DNA of 27,876 nucleotides from an uncultured Acetatifactor sp. (GTDB lineage: Bacteria; Bacillota; Clostridia; Lachnospirales; Lachnospiraceae). Positions 6,870 through 15,796 of the stretch are shown piece after piece. The stretch is taken from positions 5,171 through 33,046 of the forward strand of contig CAJUJU010000029.1 in the NCBI GenBank assembly GCA_910586835.1, written 5' to 3'. Numbering within the stretch: the stretch's first letter is position 1; each line of letters opens with the position of its first letter. Below the pieces are notes generated by a model, which had not been told where the DNA came from, searched no databases, and saw only the letters and a list, made by a program, of their open reading frames with translations. Both the position numbers and the translations under genes were made by a program.

Positions 6870-9794
6870 ATGGCGAAACGGATTGTATGGAGGAAAGTTA
6901 TAGCTGCAGCCGGAATTATGTTGGCGGCATGGAACATGCTGCCGCTTGCGGCGGCTGCGGCAGGTGATCAGACAGAAAGCCCCTACAGCCAGGTGGTGGA
7001 ACAGTGGCGTGTGGAGGGGCTTCAGGAGCAGAAGGGGGTACTCCAGGTCATTGATCCCACTGTATTTACGGAGACGGGTACGGTGAAGGAGGAGGATTCT
7101 CTTGGCTATGGGGCGGATGTGATCCGCATGGAAAAGGGAGACTCCGTCACGCTGACGGTCTCTGTGGAAAAAGCCGGTTTATACGGGCTTTCGGTGGATT
7201 ACTATTGCCTTGCCGACAAGGCGGTATCCCATACGGTGGGGGTGAAAATCAACGGCGAATATCCCTTCTCCGAGGCGCGGGAGCTGGTGCTTTCCCAGCT
7301 GTACGGCACGGAGGAATGGCCTTTCCGAAAGGATTCCAGGGGAAACGAGATCACTCCGGATACGATTCTGAGACATGAATGGCAGTCCCGGCTTCTGAAG
7401 TCCGTCCGCCAGGGAGAGCAGGATGCTCTGCTGTTTTTTCTGGAGGAAGGAGAAAACGAGATTCTGCTGACCATGGAAAAGTCATCCATCCTGCTGGGAA
7501 AGGTGTCCGTGCTGTCTCTGCCGGAGGCCGTGGATTACGATACTTACAGGAGCGGCCTGCCGGATGCGGAGGGCGGAAAAGCGCTGGTGTCTCTGGAGGC
7601 AGAGCGGATCTGGCGGAAAAACACAACCTCCACCAGGCCGGTGGCCACCCGGGATGTGGAGGTAAGTCCTTATCTTGCCAGCAGGAAGCTGATGAGCGTG
7701 GTAGGCGGCGCAACCTGGAATCAGAACGGCCAGACGCTGTACTATGAATTTGACATTGATACGCCGGGCTGGTACTCCGTGGCTCTGAAATATAAGCAGA
7801 ACGAGAAGGCCAACACCGTGGTCCGCAGGACGCTTACCCTGGACGGAGAGCTGCCCTTTGCGGAGGCGAGAGGAGTTGCCTTTGAGAGCTCCAATTCCTG
7901 GATTGTCCGGGATTTCGGAGACGAGGACGGGGCGTTCCGGTTTTATCTGGAGGCGGGAACCCACCGTCTGGGGCTGGAGGCGGACAGCACGGAAATGAAT
8001 CCGCTGATGGATGTCATTTCCGCTCAGATTGACAAGATTGCCGACATTGCCGTGGAGGTAAAAAAGGTCACGGGAGGAAGCGACGATGTAAACCGTGACT
8101 GGGAGATCCTGACCTTTATCCCGGAGCTTCGGGATGAGCTAAACAGTCTTGCCGACAATCTGGAAGATGTGATGGAGGAGCTGATCCGGCTGAACCTGGG
8201 GGATGACGGAAATTCCGATATCTCCAATCTGGAGATCGTGATCAGCCGCCTGCGGAAGCTTGCAGACGATCCCGACGAGCTGCCCAACAATCTGTCCTCC
8301 TTTTCCGAGGGTTCCAGTTCCGTGTCCCAGATGCTGGGCACCGTGCTGGAAAGTATTCAGAAGAGCCCCATGACGCTGGACTGCATTTATATTCATCAGG
8401 AAGACAGTGAGCTTCCCAAATATAAGGTGGGAGTTCTGCGCAAGGTTTGGGAAGAGGTTCGCTATTTTGCCGACGACCTGTTTTCCGGGGAAGCGGAAAA
8501 ACAGGAAGAATATGATATGACCATCGATGTTTGGGTGAACCGTGCCGTGACCTATGTAAATGAGCTGCAGACCATGACAGACGCTTATTTCACGCCGGAG
8601 ACGGGGATCAAGGTGAATTTTTCCCTGATGAAGGACGAGAACAAGCTGATTCTGGCCAACACCACCAACAGCCAGCCGGATGCGGCGCTGGGACTGAGCA
8701 TTCACCTTCCCTATGATCTGGCCATCCGGGGAGTGCTGGCAGATTTAAGACAGTTTGAAGGCTTTGAGGAGACTGCAGGGCAGTTTGCGCCCGGCGCATT
8801 ATTGACCAATGTCTATGAGGACGGCGTCTATGCCCTTCCCGAGACCCAGGACTTTTTTGTGCTCTATTACCGCAAGGATCTGCTGGAAGCTCTGGGAATC
8901 CAGATTCCGGATACCTGGGATGAGGTGCTGGGGATCCTGCCTGTTTTACAGAGGTACGGGATGAACTTCTATATTCCGCTGGCTTCCTCCAGCTCCTTTA
9001 AGACCTTTTCCGCTACCACGCCTTTCTTCCTGCAGTATGGAGGAGCCATCTACGAGGAGGATGGCATGACGGTGGCAGTGAACAATGAGAACGGCCTGGC
9101 GGCCATGAAGTTCATGACGGATCTGTTTACCATATACGGGCTTCCCACTGAGGTGGCGGATTTTTACCAGTCCTTCCGAAACGGCACCATTCCCATCGGG
9201 GTGGCTCCCTTCAGCACCTATCTGAAGCTGGAGGCCGCGGCAGCGGAGCTGGCGGGGAAATGGGATATTGCGGTGATGCCCGGCATGAGAAACGCTGACG
9301 GAGTGGTGGAGCGCTGGGCTACCGGCGGCGGAACCACCGGTGCGATCTTCTCCAAGTCCGAAAAGCAGGAGGCGACCTGGGAGTTCTTCAAGTGGTGGCT
9401 GTCTGCCAAGACCCAGGAGCGCTTCGGCACGCAGATGCAGCTTTTGTACGGGGACACTTATATGTGGAACACGGCCAACGTGGAAGCTTTTGCCGAGCTG
9501 CCCATCGCGGATGCCCACAAGGAAGTAATCGCCGATCAGCGCAAGTGGCTGCATGAATTTGTGAAAACGCCCGCCAGCTATATGATCGAGCGTGAGATCA
9601 GCAATGTGTGGAATGCCGTGGTGTTCAACGGGGAAAATGTGCGAAGCACTCTGGATGACGCCGCGATCCTGATGAATCAGGAGCTGGCCAGGAAGTGGGA
9701 AGAGTTTGGCTATGTAAAGGACAATGTGACGGTGAAGACCTATCGGATTCCGTCAATCGAATTGATAGAGAGTTGGGTGGAGCATAATGAGTAA
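6870..9794 (+). CDS. Giant extracellular solute-binding protein with two N-terminal beta domains
   Basis: A 974 aa protein, about twice the usual length of a sugar-binding protein. A signal peptide ends around AAAAAG (residues 22-32) with no lipobox cysteine. Two tandem beta-rich, CBM-like domains follow (about 30-225 and 235-375); both carry the same motif, G-E-x-P-F-x-E-A-R, at residues 129-137 and 326-334. Next comes a helical stretch (about 380-530), then a C-terminal family-1 solute-binding fold (about 546-974) with VYALPETQDFFVLYYRKDL, TWDEVLGILP and ATGGGTTGAIF. The start is ATG 6870, not GTG 6864, because GGAAGG at 6855-6860 sits 9 nt upstream. Its stop overlaps the next permease by 8 nt, so the two are probably coupled. 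The beta domains may bind polymer or other envelope proteins. The ligand is unknown. Confidence 0.8.
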   Translation: MAKRIVWRKVIAAAGIMLAAWNMLPLAAAAAGDQTESPYSQVVEQWRVEGLQEQKGVLQVIDPTVFTETGTVKEEDSLGYGADVIRMEKGDSVTLTVSVEKAGLYGLSVDYYCLADKAVSHTVGVKINGEYPFSEARELVLSQLYGTEEWPFRKDSRGNEITPDTILRHEWQSRLLKSVRQGEQDALLFFLEEGENEILLTMEKSSILLGKVSVLSLPEAVDYDTYRSGLPDAEGGKALVSLEAERIWRKNTTSTRPVATRDVEVSPYLASRKLMSVVGGATWNQNGQTLYYEFDIDTPGWYSVALKYKQNEKANTVVRRTLTLDGELPFAEARGVAFESSNSWIVRDFGDEDGAFRFYLEAGTHRLGLEADSTEMNPLMDVISAQIDKIADIAVEVKKVTGGSDDVNRDWEILTFIPELRDELNSLADNLEDVMEELIRLNLGDDGNSDISNLEIVISRLRKLADDPDELPNNLSSFSEGSSSVSQMLGTVLESIQKSPMTLDCIYIHQEDSELPKYKVGVLRKVWEEVRYFADDLFSGEAEKQEEYDMTIDVWVNRAVTYVNELQTMTDAYFTPETGIKVNFSLMKDENKLILANTTNSQPDAALGLSIHLPYDLAIRGVLADLRQFEGFEETAGQFAPGALLTNVYEDGVYALPETQDFFVLYYRKDLLEALGIQIPDTWDEVLGILPVLQRYGMNFYIPLASSSSFKTFSATTPFFLQYGGAIYEEDGMTVAVNNENGLAAMKFMTDLFTIYGLPTEVADFYQSFRNGTIPIGVAPFSTYLKLEAAAAELAGKWDIAVMPGMRNADGVVERWATGGGTTGAIFSKSEKQEATWEFFKWWLSAKTQERFGTQMQLLYGDTYMWNTANVEAFAELPIADAHKEVIADQRKWLHEFVKTPASYMIEREISNVWNAVVFNGENVRSTLDDAAILMNQELARKWEEFGYVKDNVTVKTYRIPSIELIESWVEHNE

Positions 9795-10689
9795 AAGAAA
9801 TGAACAGAAAAGAGAAGCGAGATCGGCGTATCTGTTTCTGGCGCCATATCTGATTTTGTTTCTGGCCTTTATTGTGATCCCGGTTGGGTTTGCCATGATG
9901 CTTTCCTTTACGGATTTTGACTCCGTGAACTTTCCGGGCTGGGTGGGGCTGAAAAATTATATCACGCTGTTTACCTCAGATGCGGTATTCATGCAGTATG
10001 TGGTTCCCAATACCCTGAAGTTTTCTCTGATTGCGGGTCCGCTGGGTTATATCCTGTCGTTTCTCATGGCCTGGATGCTGGCGCAGGTGCCCAAGAGATC
10101 CCGGACGGTGCTGGCCCTGATCCTGTATTCTCCTTCCATGACCAGCGGCGTGGCCATGACCGTAATCTGGAAGGTGCTGTTTAACGGCGACCAGACGGGT
10201 TATCTGAACAGTCTGCTGTTAAACTGGGGGCTGATCCGGGAACCCGTCCAGTGGCTTCAGTCAACGGACTGGCTGATGCCCGTGATGATCCTGGTGACGC
10301 TGTGGTCCAGTATGGGCGTGGGCTTTCTCTCCATGCTGGCCGGTATCCTGAACATCAATCCGGAGCTTTACGAGGCGGGGTACATCGACGGGGTAAAGAA
10401 TCGTTTTCAGGAGATCGTCCATATCACCATACCTTCCCTGAAGCCTCAGATGCTCTTCGGAGCCGTGATGGCGGTGGTGAATACCTTCCAGGCGGGAGCC
10501 ATCGGCGTGACGCTGGCAGGGTCCAATCCCACGCCTCAGTATGCGGGGCAGCTGGTGCTGAACCACATTGAGGACTACGGCTTCCTGCGGTATGAGATGG
10601 GGTATGCGTCCGCCATATCGGTGGTGCTGCTGATCTTCATAGCGGTGAGCTCCAAGGGCGTGTTCCGGCTCTTCGGAGACGGCGATTGA
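9787..10689 (+). CDS. Sugar ABC transporter permease (MalF/UgpA type)
   Basis: A 300 aa integral membrane protein with about six transmembrane helices, beginning with the first near residues 16-38. The EAA loop that contacts the ATPase reads ELYEAGYIDGVKNRFQEIV, followed by ITIPSLKPQ, a good match to CUT1 permeases. It starts inside the last codons of the giant binding protein (8 nt overlap, ATGAGTAA). This implies translational coupling and a shared transporter. It pairs with the permease at 10707. No ATPase gene is near, so a shared ATPase of the MsmK/MsiK kind is probably used. Confidence 0.9.
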   Translation: MSKRNEQKREARSAYLFLAPYLILFLAFIVIPVGFAMMLSFTDFDSVNFPGWVGLKNYITLFTSDAVFMQYVVPNTLKFSLIAGPLGYILSFLMAWMLAQVPKRSRTVLALILYSPSMTSGVAMTVIWKVLFNGDQTGYLNSLLLNWGLIREPVQWLQSTDWLMPVMILVTLWSSMGVGFLSMLAGILNINPELYEAGYIDGVKNRFQEIVHITIPSLKPQMLFGAVMAVVNTFQAGAIGVTLAGSNPTPQYAGQLVLNHIEDYGFLRYEMGYASAISVVLLIFIAVSSKGVFRLFGDGD

Positions 10690-10706
10690 GAGAGGGGGAA
10701 TGAGAA

Positions 10707-11579
10707 ATGTCATCCATACAGGGAAAAAAGATGAATCCTACCCGGTTTCATCCAAGTCAGCTGAAATTTTACGCAATCTTGATTCCGATGGCAATCCTCA
10801 CGGGACTGCCCATCGTATTCATCTTTTCCCAGGCGCTGAAGCCTGTGAACGAATTGTATCTGTATCCTCCGCGCTTTTTCGTGTCAAACCCGTCTCTGAA
10901 CAGCTTCCGGAAGCTGGTGGAGACCATGAACAGCTCGGATGTGCCCATTTACCGGTACTTCTTTAACAGCATTATGTCTACCCTGCTGACGGTGCTCTGC
11001 ACGGTGGCCATCACGGCCTTCGCAGGCTATGCCCTGGCAAAAAAGAAATTCCGGACGAAAAACCTGATCTTCAGCATCAACACCATGGCGCTGATGTTCG
11101 TGGGGGCGGCGGTGAAGATTCCCAAGTATCTGATCGTGTACGGGACAGGACTCATCGACAACTTTGCGGTTCATGTGATTCCGGCGCTGGCTATGCCGGT
11201 TGGATTGTTTCTGGTCAAGCAATTTATGGATCAGATTCCGGATGAGCTGCTGGAGGCGGCAAAAATCGACGGAGCCACGGACTGGTATACTTTCCGGAAA
11301 ATTGTGGTTCCGCTGTCAAAATCCGCTCTGGCAACTGTGGTGATCCTGACCTTCCAGACGGCCTGGAATACCATCGAGGCCAGCGAGCTCTACCTGAACC
11401 ATGATAACCTGAAGACATTTGCCTATTACATGTCCACTCTGACCACCACAGGAAATGATGTGGCGGGTATCGGAATGGCGGCTGCAGCCACGCTGATCAT
11501 GTTCATTCCCAATTTGATTATCTTTATCGTGATGCAGAATAATGTGATGAGCACCATGGCCCATTCCGGTATCAAATAA
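10707..11579 (+). CDS. Carbohydrate ABC transporter permease (MalG/UgpE type)
   Basis: A 290 aa membrane protein with about six transmembrane segments. The EAA loop is DELLEAAKIDGATDWYTFRK, followed by IVVPLSKSAL, as in second-subunit (MalG-like) CUT1 permeases. GAGGGGG lies 9 nt before ATG 10707; the nearby ATG at 10700 is in another frame. It follows the first permease by 17 bp and precedes the YIP1-type gene by 10 bp. Together with 9787-10689 it would form the first translocation channel. Confidence 0.9.
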   Translation: MSSIQGKKMNPTRFHPSQLKFYAILIPMAILTGLPIVFIFSQALKPVNELYLYPPRFFVSNPSLNSFRKLVETMNSSDVPIYRYFFNSIMSTLLTVLCTVAITAFAGYALAKKKFRTKNLIFSINTMALMFVGAAVKIPKYLIVYGTGLIDNFAVHVIPALAMPVGLFLVKQFMDQIPDELLEAAKIDGATDWYTFRKIVVPLSKSALATVVILTFQTAWNTIEASELYLNHDNLKTFAYYMSTLTTTGNDVAGIGMAAAATLIMFIPNLIIFIVMQNNVMSTMAHSGIK

Positions 11580-11589
11580 GGAGAATGCG

Positions 11590-13620
11590 ATGAGACATTT
11601 TGGAAAAAAAGCCCGCAGATGGATATGCCTGCTGGCAGTTCTGGCAGTATTTTTGCCGACGGGAATAAAAGTGCATGCGCAGGCCCCATATTTAACAGTG
11701 ACCCAGGGGCCCAACGGGTGGCTGGCCTACACCCAGGACGCCTATGAGCCGGGAATTTTGCTGAATCTTGGTCTGAAAGCCCCGGAGGATCTGTTTGTCT
11801 ACGGTGATAAGCTCTATGTGGCGGACACGGGAAACGCCCGCATTGTGGTGATAGAAGGGCGTGAGATTGTACAGGAAATCACTGCGGAGGAGCTGACCTC
11901 ACCCTCCGGTTTGTCCGTAACGGACGAATACCTTTATGTCGTGGACCGTGAGACGCGGAAGATACTGATTTTTGAACACGACGGAACCCTGTTCAGGGAG
12001 CTGGGCAAGCCTTCGGAAAAGGTGTTTGGAGAAAACACCTCCTTCGCTCCGGTAAAGATCGCGGTCGACAAGCGGGGGAATCTGTATGTGGTGTCAGAGG
12101 GCTCCACCTCCGGCGTCATGCAGCTTAGTATTGACGGAAGCTTCCTTGGATACTTCGGGTCAAACAGGACAAATACATCCCTGATGATGATCCTGCAGAG
12201 AACCTTTTTTACCCAGGAGCAGTTGGATAAGCTTTTTAAAAACGTGCCCTCCAGCGTGGCCAATATCGCGGTGGATGAGCTGGGTCTCATGTACACTGTC
12301 ACCCAGGGTCAGAACGCGGCGGAGCAGGGACAGAGTGTCAGGAAGCTTTCCATTGCGGGGGCGGACCTGATAGCGGTCAATTTCTACAGCGGTTCCTTTG
12401 TGGATGTGGCTGTGGACCGCAATATGAATATTTACGCGATTGATACCTACGGCGTTATCTATGAGTATGACAGCTACGGCAATTTGATTTTTTCTTTCGG
12501 CTATGTGGATTCGGAGATGCAGCGGGTCGGCCTGGTCTCCAGCGCGGCGGCCATTGATGTGTCTGAGGACGGTGTCCTGTATGTGCTGGATAAGGGGAAG
12601 GGAATCATACAGGAGTATGAGCCTACCGATTTTGCCGTAAAGGTACACAAGGGCCTTTCGGATTACATGGACGGAAGGTACGCGGAGGCAGAGGTAAACT
12701 GGGAGGAGATCAAGCGGGCCAACACGGCGTTTCTGTTTTCCTACGAGGCTCTGGCCAAGGCAAGCTTCAAGCGCCAGGATTACACCCAGGCCATGGAATA
12801 CTACAAGGTGGCCGGCAATGTGTCCGGTTATTCCCAGGCTTATTGGTACGCGAGGAACGAATGGATCGAGAATAATCTGGTGAAGGTGATCTTTCTTCTT
12901 GTGGGGTTATTTGCGGTGTGGAAGCTGATCCGTGCAGTCAATTCCAGGAAGCATTTTCTGGCGCCTGTGGAAAAGCAGATGGCCAGAGTGGGGAAAGCTT
13001 CGTTTGTGCAGCAGCTGAAACTGCTGAAGCTGATGCTGAAAAACCCATTCGACGGCTATTACAGCATTCACCATGAGGAGAAGGTCGGCGTAGTTACGGC
13101 TACTCTGCTGTATCTGTGGCTGATCGTGCTGCAGATTACAAACCTGTATGTCACCAGCTATCTGTTTAACCAGACGGATATCGCCTATGTGAACCTGACG
13201 AGCCTGATCGGTCAGATTCTTCTGCCCCTTCTGCTCTTTGTGGTGTGCAATTTCCTGGTCAGCACCATCTCCGGCGGAGAAGGAAAGCTGAAGCATGTGT
13301 ACTGCGGCACGATTTATGCCCTGTCGCCCTACCTGCTCCTGATGCTTCCGCTGCAGATTATCTCCAATATGCTGACGGAGAACGAGCGTTTCTTTTATGA
13401 GTTTGGCTGCGGCGCAATTATCTGCTGGTGCGGCATCCTGCTTTACCTGATGGTACAGGAGGTACATGTATACAGCGTGTCGGAGGCCATCAAAAATATT
13501 GTTGTCACTGTGATTACAATGCTCCTGTTCCTGCTGGCGGCATTTACCCTCTATCTGCTGGGGCAGCAGCTGTGGCAGTTTGTGGTGAGCATCTATAAGG
13601 AGGTGGCTCTTCGTGTGTAA
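11590..13620 (+). CDS. Secreted beta-propeller / TPR-like / YIP1-domain membrane protein
   Basis: A 676 aa protein with an unusual layout. A signal peptide (about 10-31, ending VHAQA) is followed by six NHL-like repeats, roughly at residues 58, 103, 153, 222, 270 and 317 (for example LYVADTGNARIVVIEG and VAVDRNMNIYAIDTYG), which suggests a six-bladed propeller outside the cell. A TPR-like helical stretch follows (about 355-425: GRYAEAEVNWEEIKRAN and QDYTQAMEYYKVAG). Then comes one membrane helix (about 430-450), a cytosolic basic stretch, and a YIP1-like bundle of about five helices (470-676). An AAGGAG site precedes ATG 11590. The stop overlaps the next gene by 8 nt. Its role is unknown; it could be a scaffold for the surrounding transporters or a sensor. 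NHL and YIP1 calls rest on pattern recognition only. Confidence 0.7.
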   Translation: MRHFGKKARRWICLLAVLAVFLPTGIKVHAQAPYLTVTQGPNGWLAYTQDAYEPGILLNLGLKAPEDLFVYGDKLYVADTGNARIVVIEGREIVQEITAEELTSPSGLSVTDEYLYVVDRETRKILIFEHDGTLFRELGKPSEKVFGENTSFAPVKIAVDKRGNLYVVSEGSTSGVMQLSIDGSFLGYFGSNRTNTSLMMILQRTFFTQEQLDKLFKNVPSSVANIAVDELGLMYTVTQGQNAAEQGQSVRKLSIAGADLIAVNFYSGSFVDVAVDRNMNIYAIDTYGVIYEYDSYGNLIFSFGYVDSEMQRVGLVSSAAAIDVSEDGVLYVLDKGKGIIQEYEPTDFAVKVHKGLSDYMDGRYAEAEVNWEEIKRANTAFLFSYEALAKASFKRQDYTQAMEYYKVAGNVSGYSQAYWYARNEWIENNLVKVIFLLVGLFAVWKLIRAVNSRKHFLAPVEKQMARVGKASFVQQLKLLKLMLKNPFDGYYSIHHEEKVGVVTATLLYLWLIVLQITNLYVTSYLFNQTDIAYVNLTSLIGQILLPLLLFVVCNFLVSTISGGEGKLKHVYCGTIYALSPYLLLMLPLQIISNMLTENERFFYEFGCGAIICWCGILLYLMVQEVHVYSVSEAIKNIVVTVITMLLFLLAAFTLYLLGQQLWQFVVSIYKEVALRV

Positions 13621-15787
13621 GAAAAAAGCATGGCGCATCCTTGTCTGGATGTTGGGAATGTTGCTGTTTTGCACGGTATCTGCAGGCGTCGGGCTGACGG
13701 CCCGGGCCCAGGGCAAGGCCCGGGGCAATTATGTGCTGGCGGCGGAAAACGACCGTCTTGCACTGTATTATCATCCGGATACCCTGGCGATCCTGGTCAG
13801 GGACAAGGCCACCGGCAATGAGTTTGATTCGGTGGGGCCCGATGCCCAGGAGGGTGATCTGAACGCCACCTGGACCGGCATGAAGGAATCCGGGGTCTCG
13901 GTGGAGTGCAGGCTGGAAAACGGGAATGTGAGAACCTGGACCATCACCGGGGAGGGCGCTTCGGTGGAGACACAGCAGACGGAATCAGGATTCCGAAGCA
14001 GCATCAGCTTTTCCGGGCAGGTAGGCTTTGAACTTCAGGTATCATTGACCGATACGGGAGTTTCGGTGCTGATTCCGGAGGCGTCCATTGTGGAGGCGGA
14101 AGATTCGGGCGTACAGCTGCAGAGCATTTATGTCTATCCGTTTCTGGGAGCCAGCTACGGCTATGACAATCCCGGCTATCTGTTTGTGCCGGACGGCTGC
14201 GGCGCACTGATCTCCACGGGACAGAAGACGATAGCGGCAGAAAATTATGAAAAACAGATCTACGGCAGCGATCTTGGCATGGGTGCTTTCAAAAGCATGG
14301 TTTCACAGAGCCTGTTAAGAAGTGCAGAAGAGATCTATATGCCCGTATTCGGGAGTATCCTGGAGGAGGGGAAGTCCGGGTTTGCGGGTATTGTGACGGA
14401 AGGGGACGAATATTGCAGAATCGCTGCTTACGTCAGCGGAATCCGGACACCCTTCAACCTGATTATGCCAAAGTTCCTTCTCCGGGAGACCTACCTGATG
14501 AGACTGGATCAGAGCGGAACCAGCCTGACGGCCAACCAGGAGAAGCGAAATCCCGGGGATCTGGGCATCACCTATGTGTTTCTTTCCGGGGATGAGGCCG
14601 ATTATGTGGGAATTGCCGGAGCATACAGGCAGTATCTGCTGGATCAGGGCACTCTTACAAAAAAGGAAGAGAAGACGGAACTGGCGGCTGTGAAAATCGA
14701 GCTGATTTTATCAGAGCAGAAGAAAGGGCTTCTCTGGTCGAAGACATTGCCCATGACTACGGTGGAGCAGGCGGATCAGATTCTGCAGGAACTATATGAC
14801 GCAGGCCTTCAAAATCTGGATGTGGTACTTCGTGGTTACTCGGACAAGGGCGCTTCCGGGGCCGCGCCTTCGGACTTTTCCTTCACCGGCAAGGTGGGGT
14901 CCCGGTCTCAGTGGAAGAAGGAGATTAAAAAGCTGACGGAACAGGGGATCGACGTGTCTCTGTATTCCGATTTTTCCCGGGGATATGAGGGGAAGGGCGG
15001 CTATGGCAGCAGCCAGGAAGCGCAGGCTATCAACCGTACCATGCTGACAAATTTTGACAACGGAATGTATAACTGGCTGGCGCCTGCCTACATTGCAAAA
15101 CAGCTGAACAGCTTTGCCGAAAAGGCGGAAGGAATCGGGCTCACCGATATGGCGGTGGAGCATTTCGGCAGCACCCTGTATTCCAACTGGAATAAGAAAA
15201 ATCCCTCTACCCGGGCGGATGCGGTGAACGCCTTTACTCAGGCGGACAGCGCTGGGCTTAAGCTGAACCTGTATGCCCCTTATGCCTATCTGTGGGGAAA
15301 GTGTGACGGGATTTACGATATTCCGACAGGTTCCAGCAACTACTATATCTTTACGGAGACGGTGCCCTTCATGCAGATCGTGCTGAAAGGCTGTATTCCG
15401 TACTACTCGGAGGGGTGGAATTTCCATGCCAACGCGTCCAGGGATCTGCTGGAGTGCGTGGAGTACGGGGCGTATCCTTCCTGGTATCTGTCCTGGGAGG
15501 ACTCCGTGGAGCTGATCAATACGCCTTCTTCCTGGCTGTACAGTACCCAGTATGCCGTTTGGAAGGACTCGGTCATTGAGGAATATGGGAAGGTGAGCCA
15601 GGTGCTGGGCCAGGTGTCCGGAGCCTGCATCCGGGATCGGGTCGTGCTGGAAAAGGATGTGGTGCGGATGGATTATGACAACGGTATCAGTATCTATATC
15701 AACTACCGTCAGACGGACTGGACGGGAGACGGCGTGACAGTGGAAGCGGAAAGCTTTCTGGCAGCTGCCGCCGGTGCGGACAGATAG
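13613..15787 (+). CDS. Secreted DUF5696-like protein, possible TIM-barrel glycosidase relative
   Basis: A 724 aa exported protein: N-terminal hydrophobic segment (about 6-28), then a beta-rich domain (YVLAAENDRLALYYHPDTLA; FLFVPDG-type text at YLFVPDGCGALIST), then an alpha/beta region from about residue 355 (LDVVLRGYSDKG, IDVSLYSDFSRG, GLTDMAVEHFGSTLYSNW, GLKLNLYAPYAYLW), and a short beta tail (GISIYINYRQ). The arrangement of a beta sandwich before an apparent TIM barrel resembles large glycosidases such as GH101 or GH36 types, but no catalytic pair can be assigned. The start is GTG 13613, with AAGGAGG at 13597-13603, overlapping the preceding stop by 8 nt. Proteins called DUF5696 are often next to YIP1 and sugar permease genes in Firmicutes, from memory. 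Function unknown. Confidence 0.6.
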   Translation: MCKKKAWRILVWMLGMLLFCTVSAGVGLTARAQGKARGNYVLAAENDRLALYYHPDTLAILVRDKATGNEFDSVGPDAQEGDLNATWTGMKESGVSVECRLENGNVRTWTITGEGASVETQQTESGFRSSISFSGQVGFELQVSLTDTGVSVLIPEASIVEAEDSGVQLQSIYVYPFLGASYGYDNPGYLFVPDGCGALISTGQKTIAAENYEKQIYGSDLGMGAFKSMVSQSLLRSAEEIYMPVFGSILEEGKSGFAGIVTEGDEYCRIAAYVSGIRTPFNLIMPKFLLRETYLMRLDQSGTSLTANQEKRNPGDLGITYVFLSGDEADYVGIAGAYRQYLLDQGTLTKKEEKTELAAVKIELILSEQKKGLLWSKTLPMTTVEQADQILQELYDAGLQNLDVVLRGYSDKGASGAAPSDFSFTGKVGSRSQWKKEIKKLTEQGIDVSLYSDFSRGYEGKGGYGSSQEAQAINRTMLTNFDNGMYNWLAPAYIAKQLNSFAEKAEGIGLTDMAVEHFGSTLYSNWNKKNPSTRADAVNAFTQADSAGLKLNLYAPYAYLWGKCDGIYDIPTGSSNYYIFTETVPFMQIVLKGCIPYYSEGWNFHANASRDLLECVEYGAYPSWYLSWEDSVELINTPSSWLYSTQYAVWKDSVIEEYGKVSQVLGQVSGACIRDRVVLEKDVVRMDYDNGISIYINYRQTDWTGDGVTVEAESFLAAAAGADR

Positions 15788-15796
15788 GAGAGGGCT

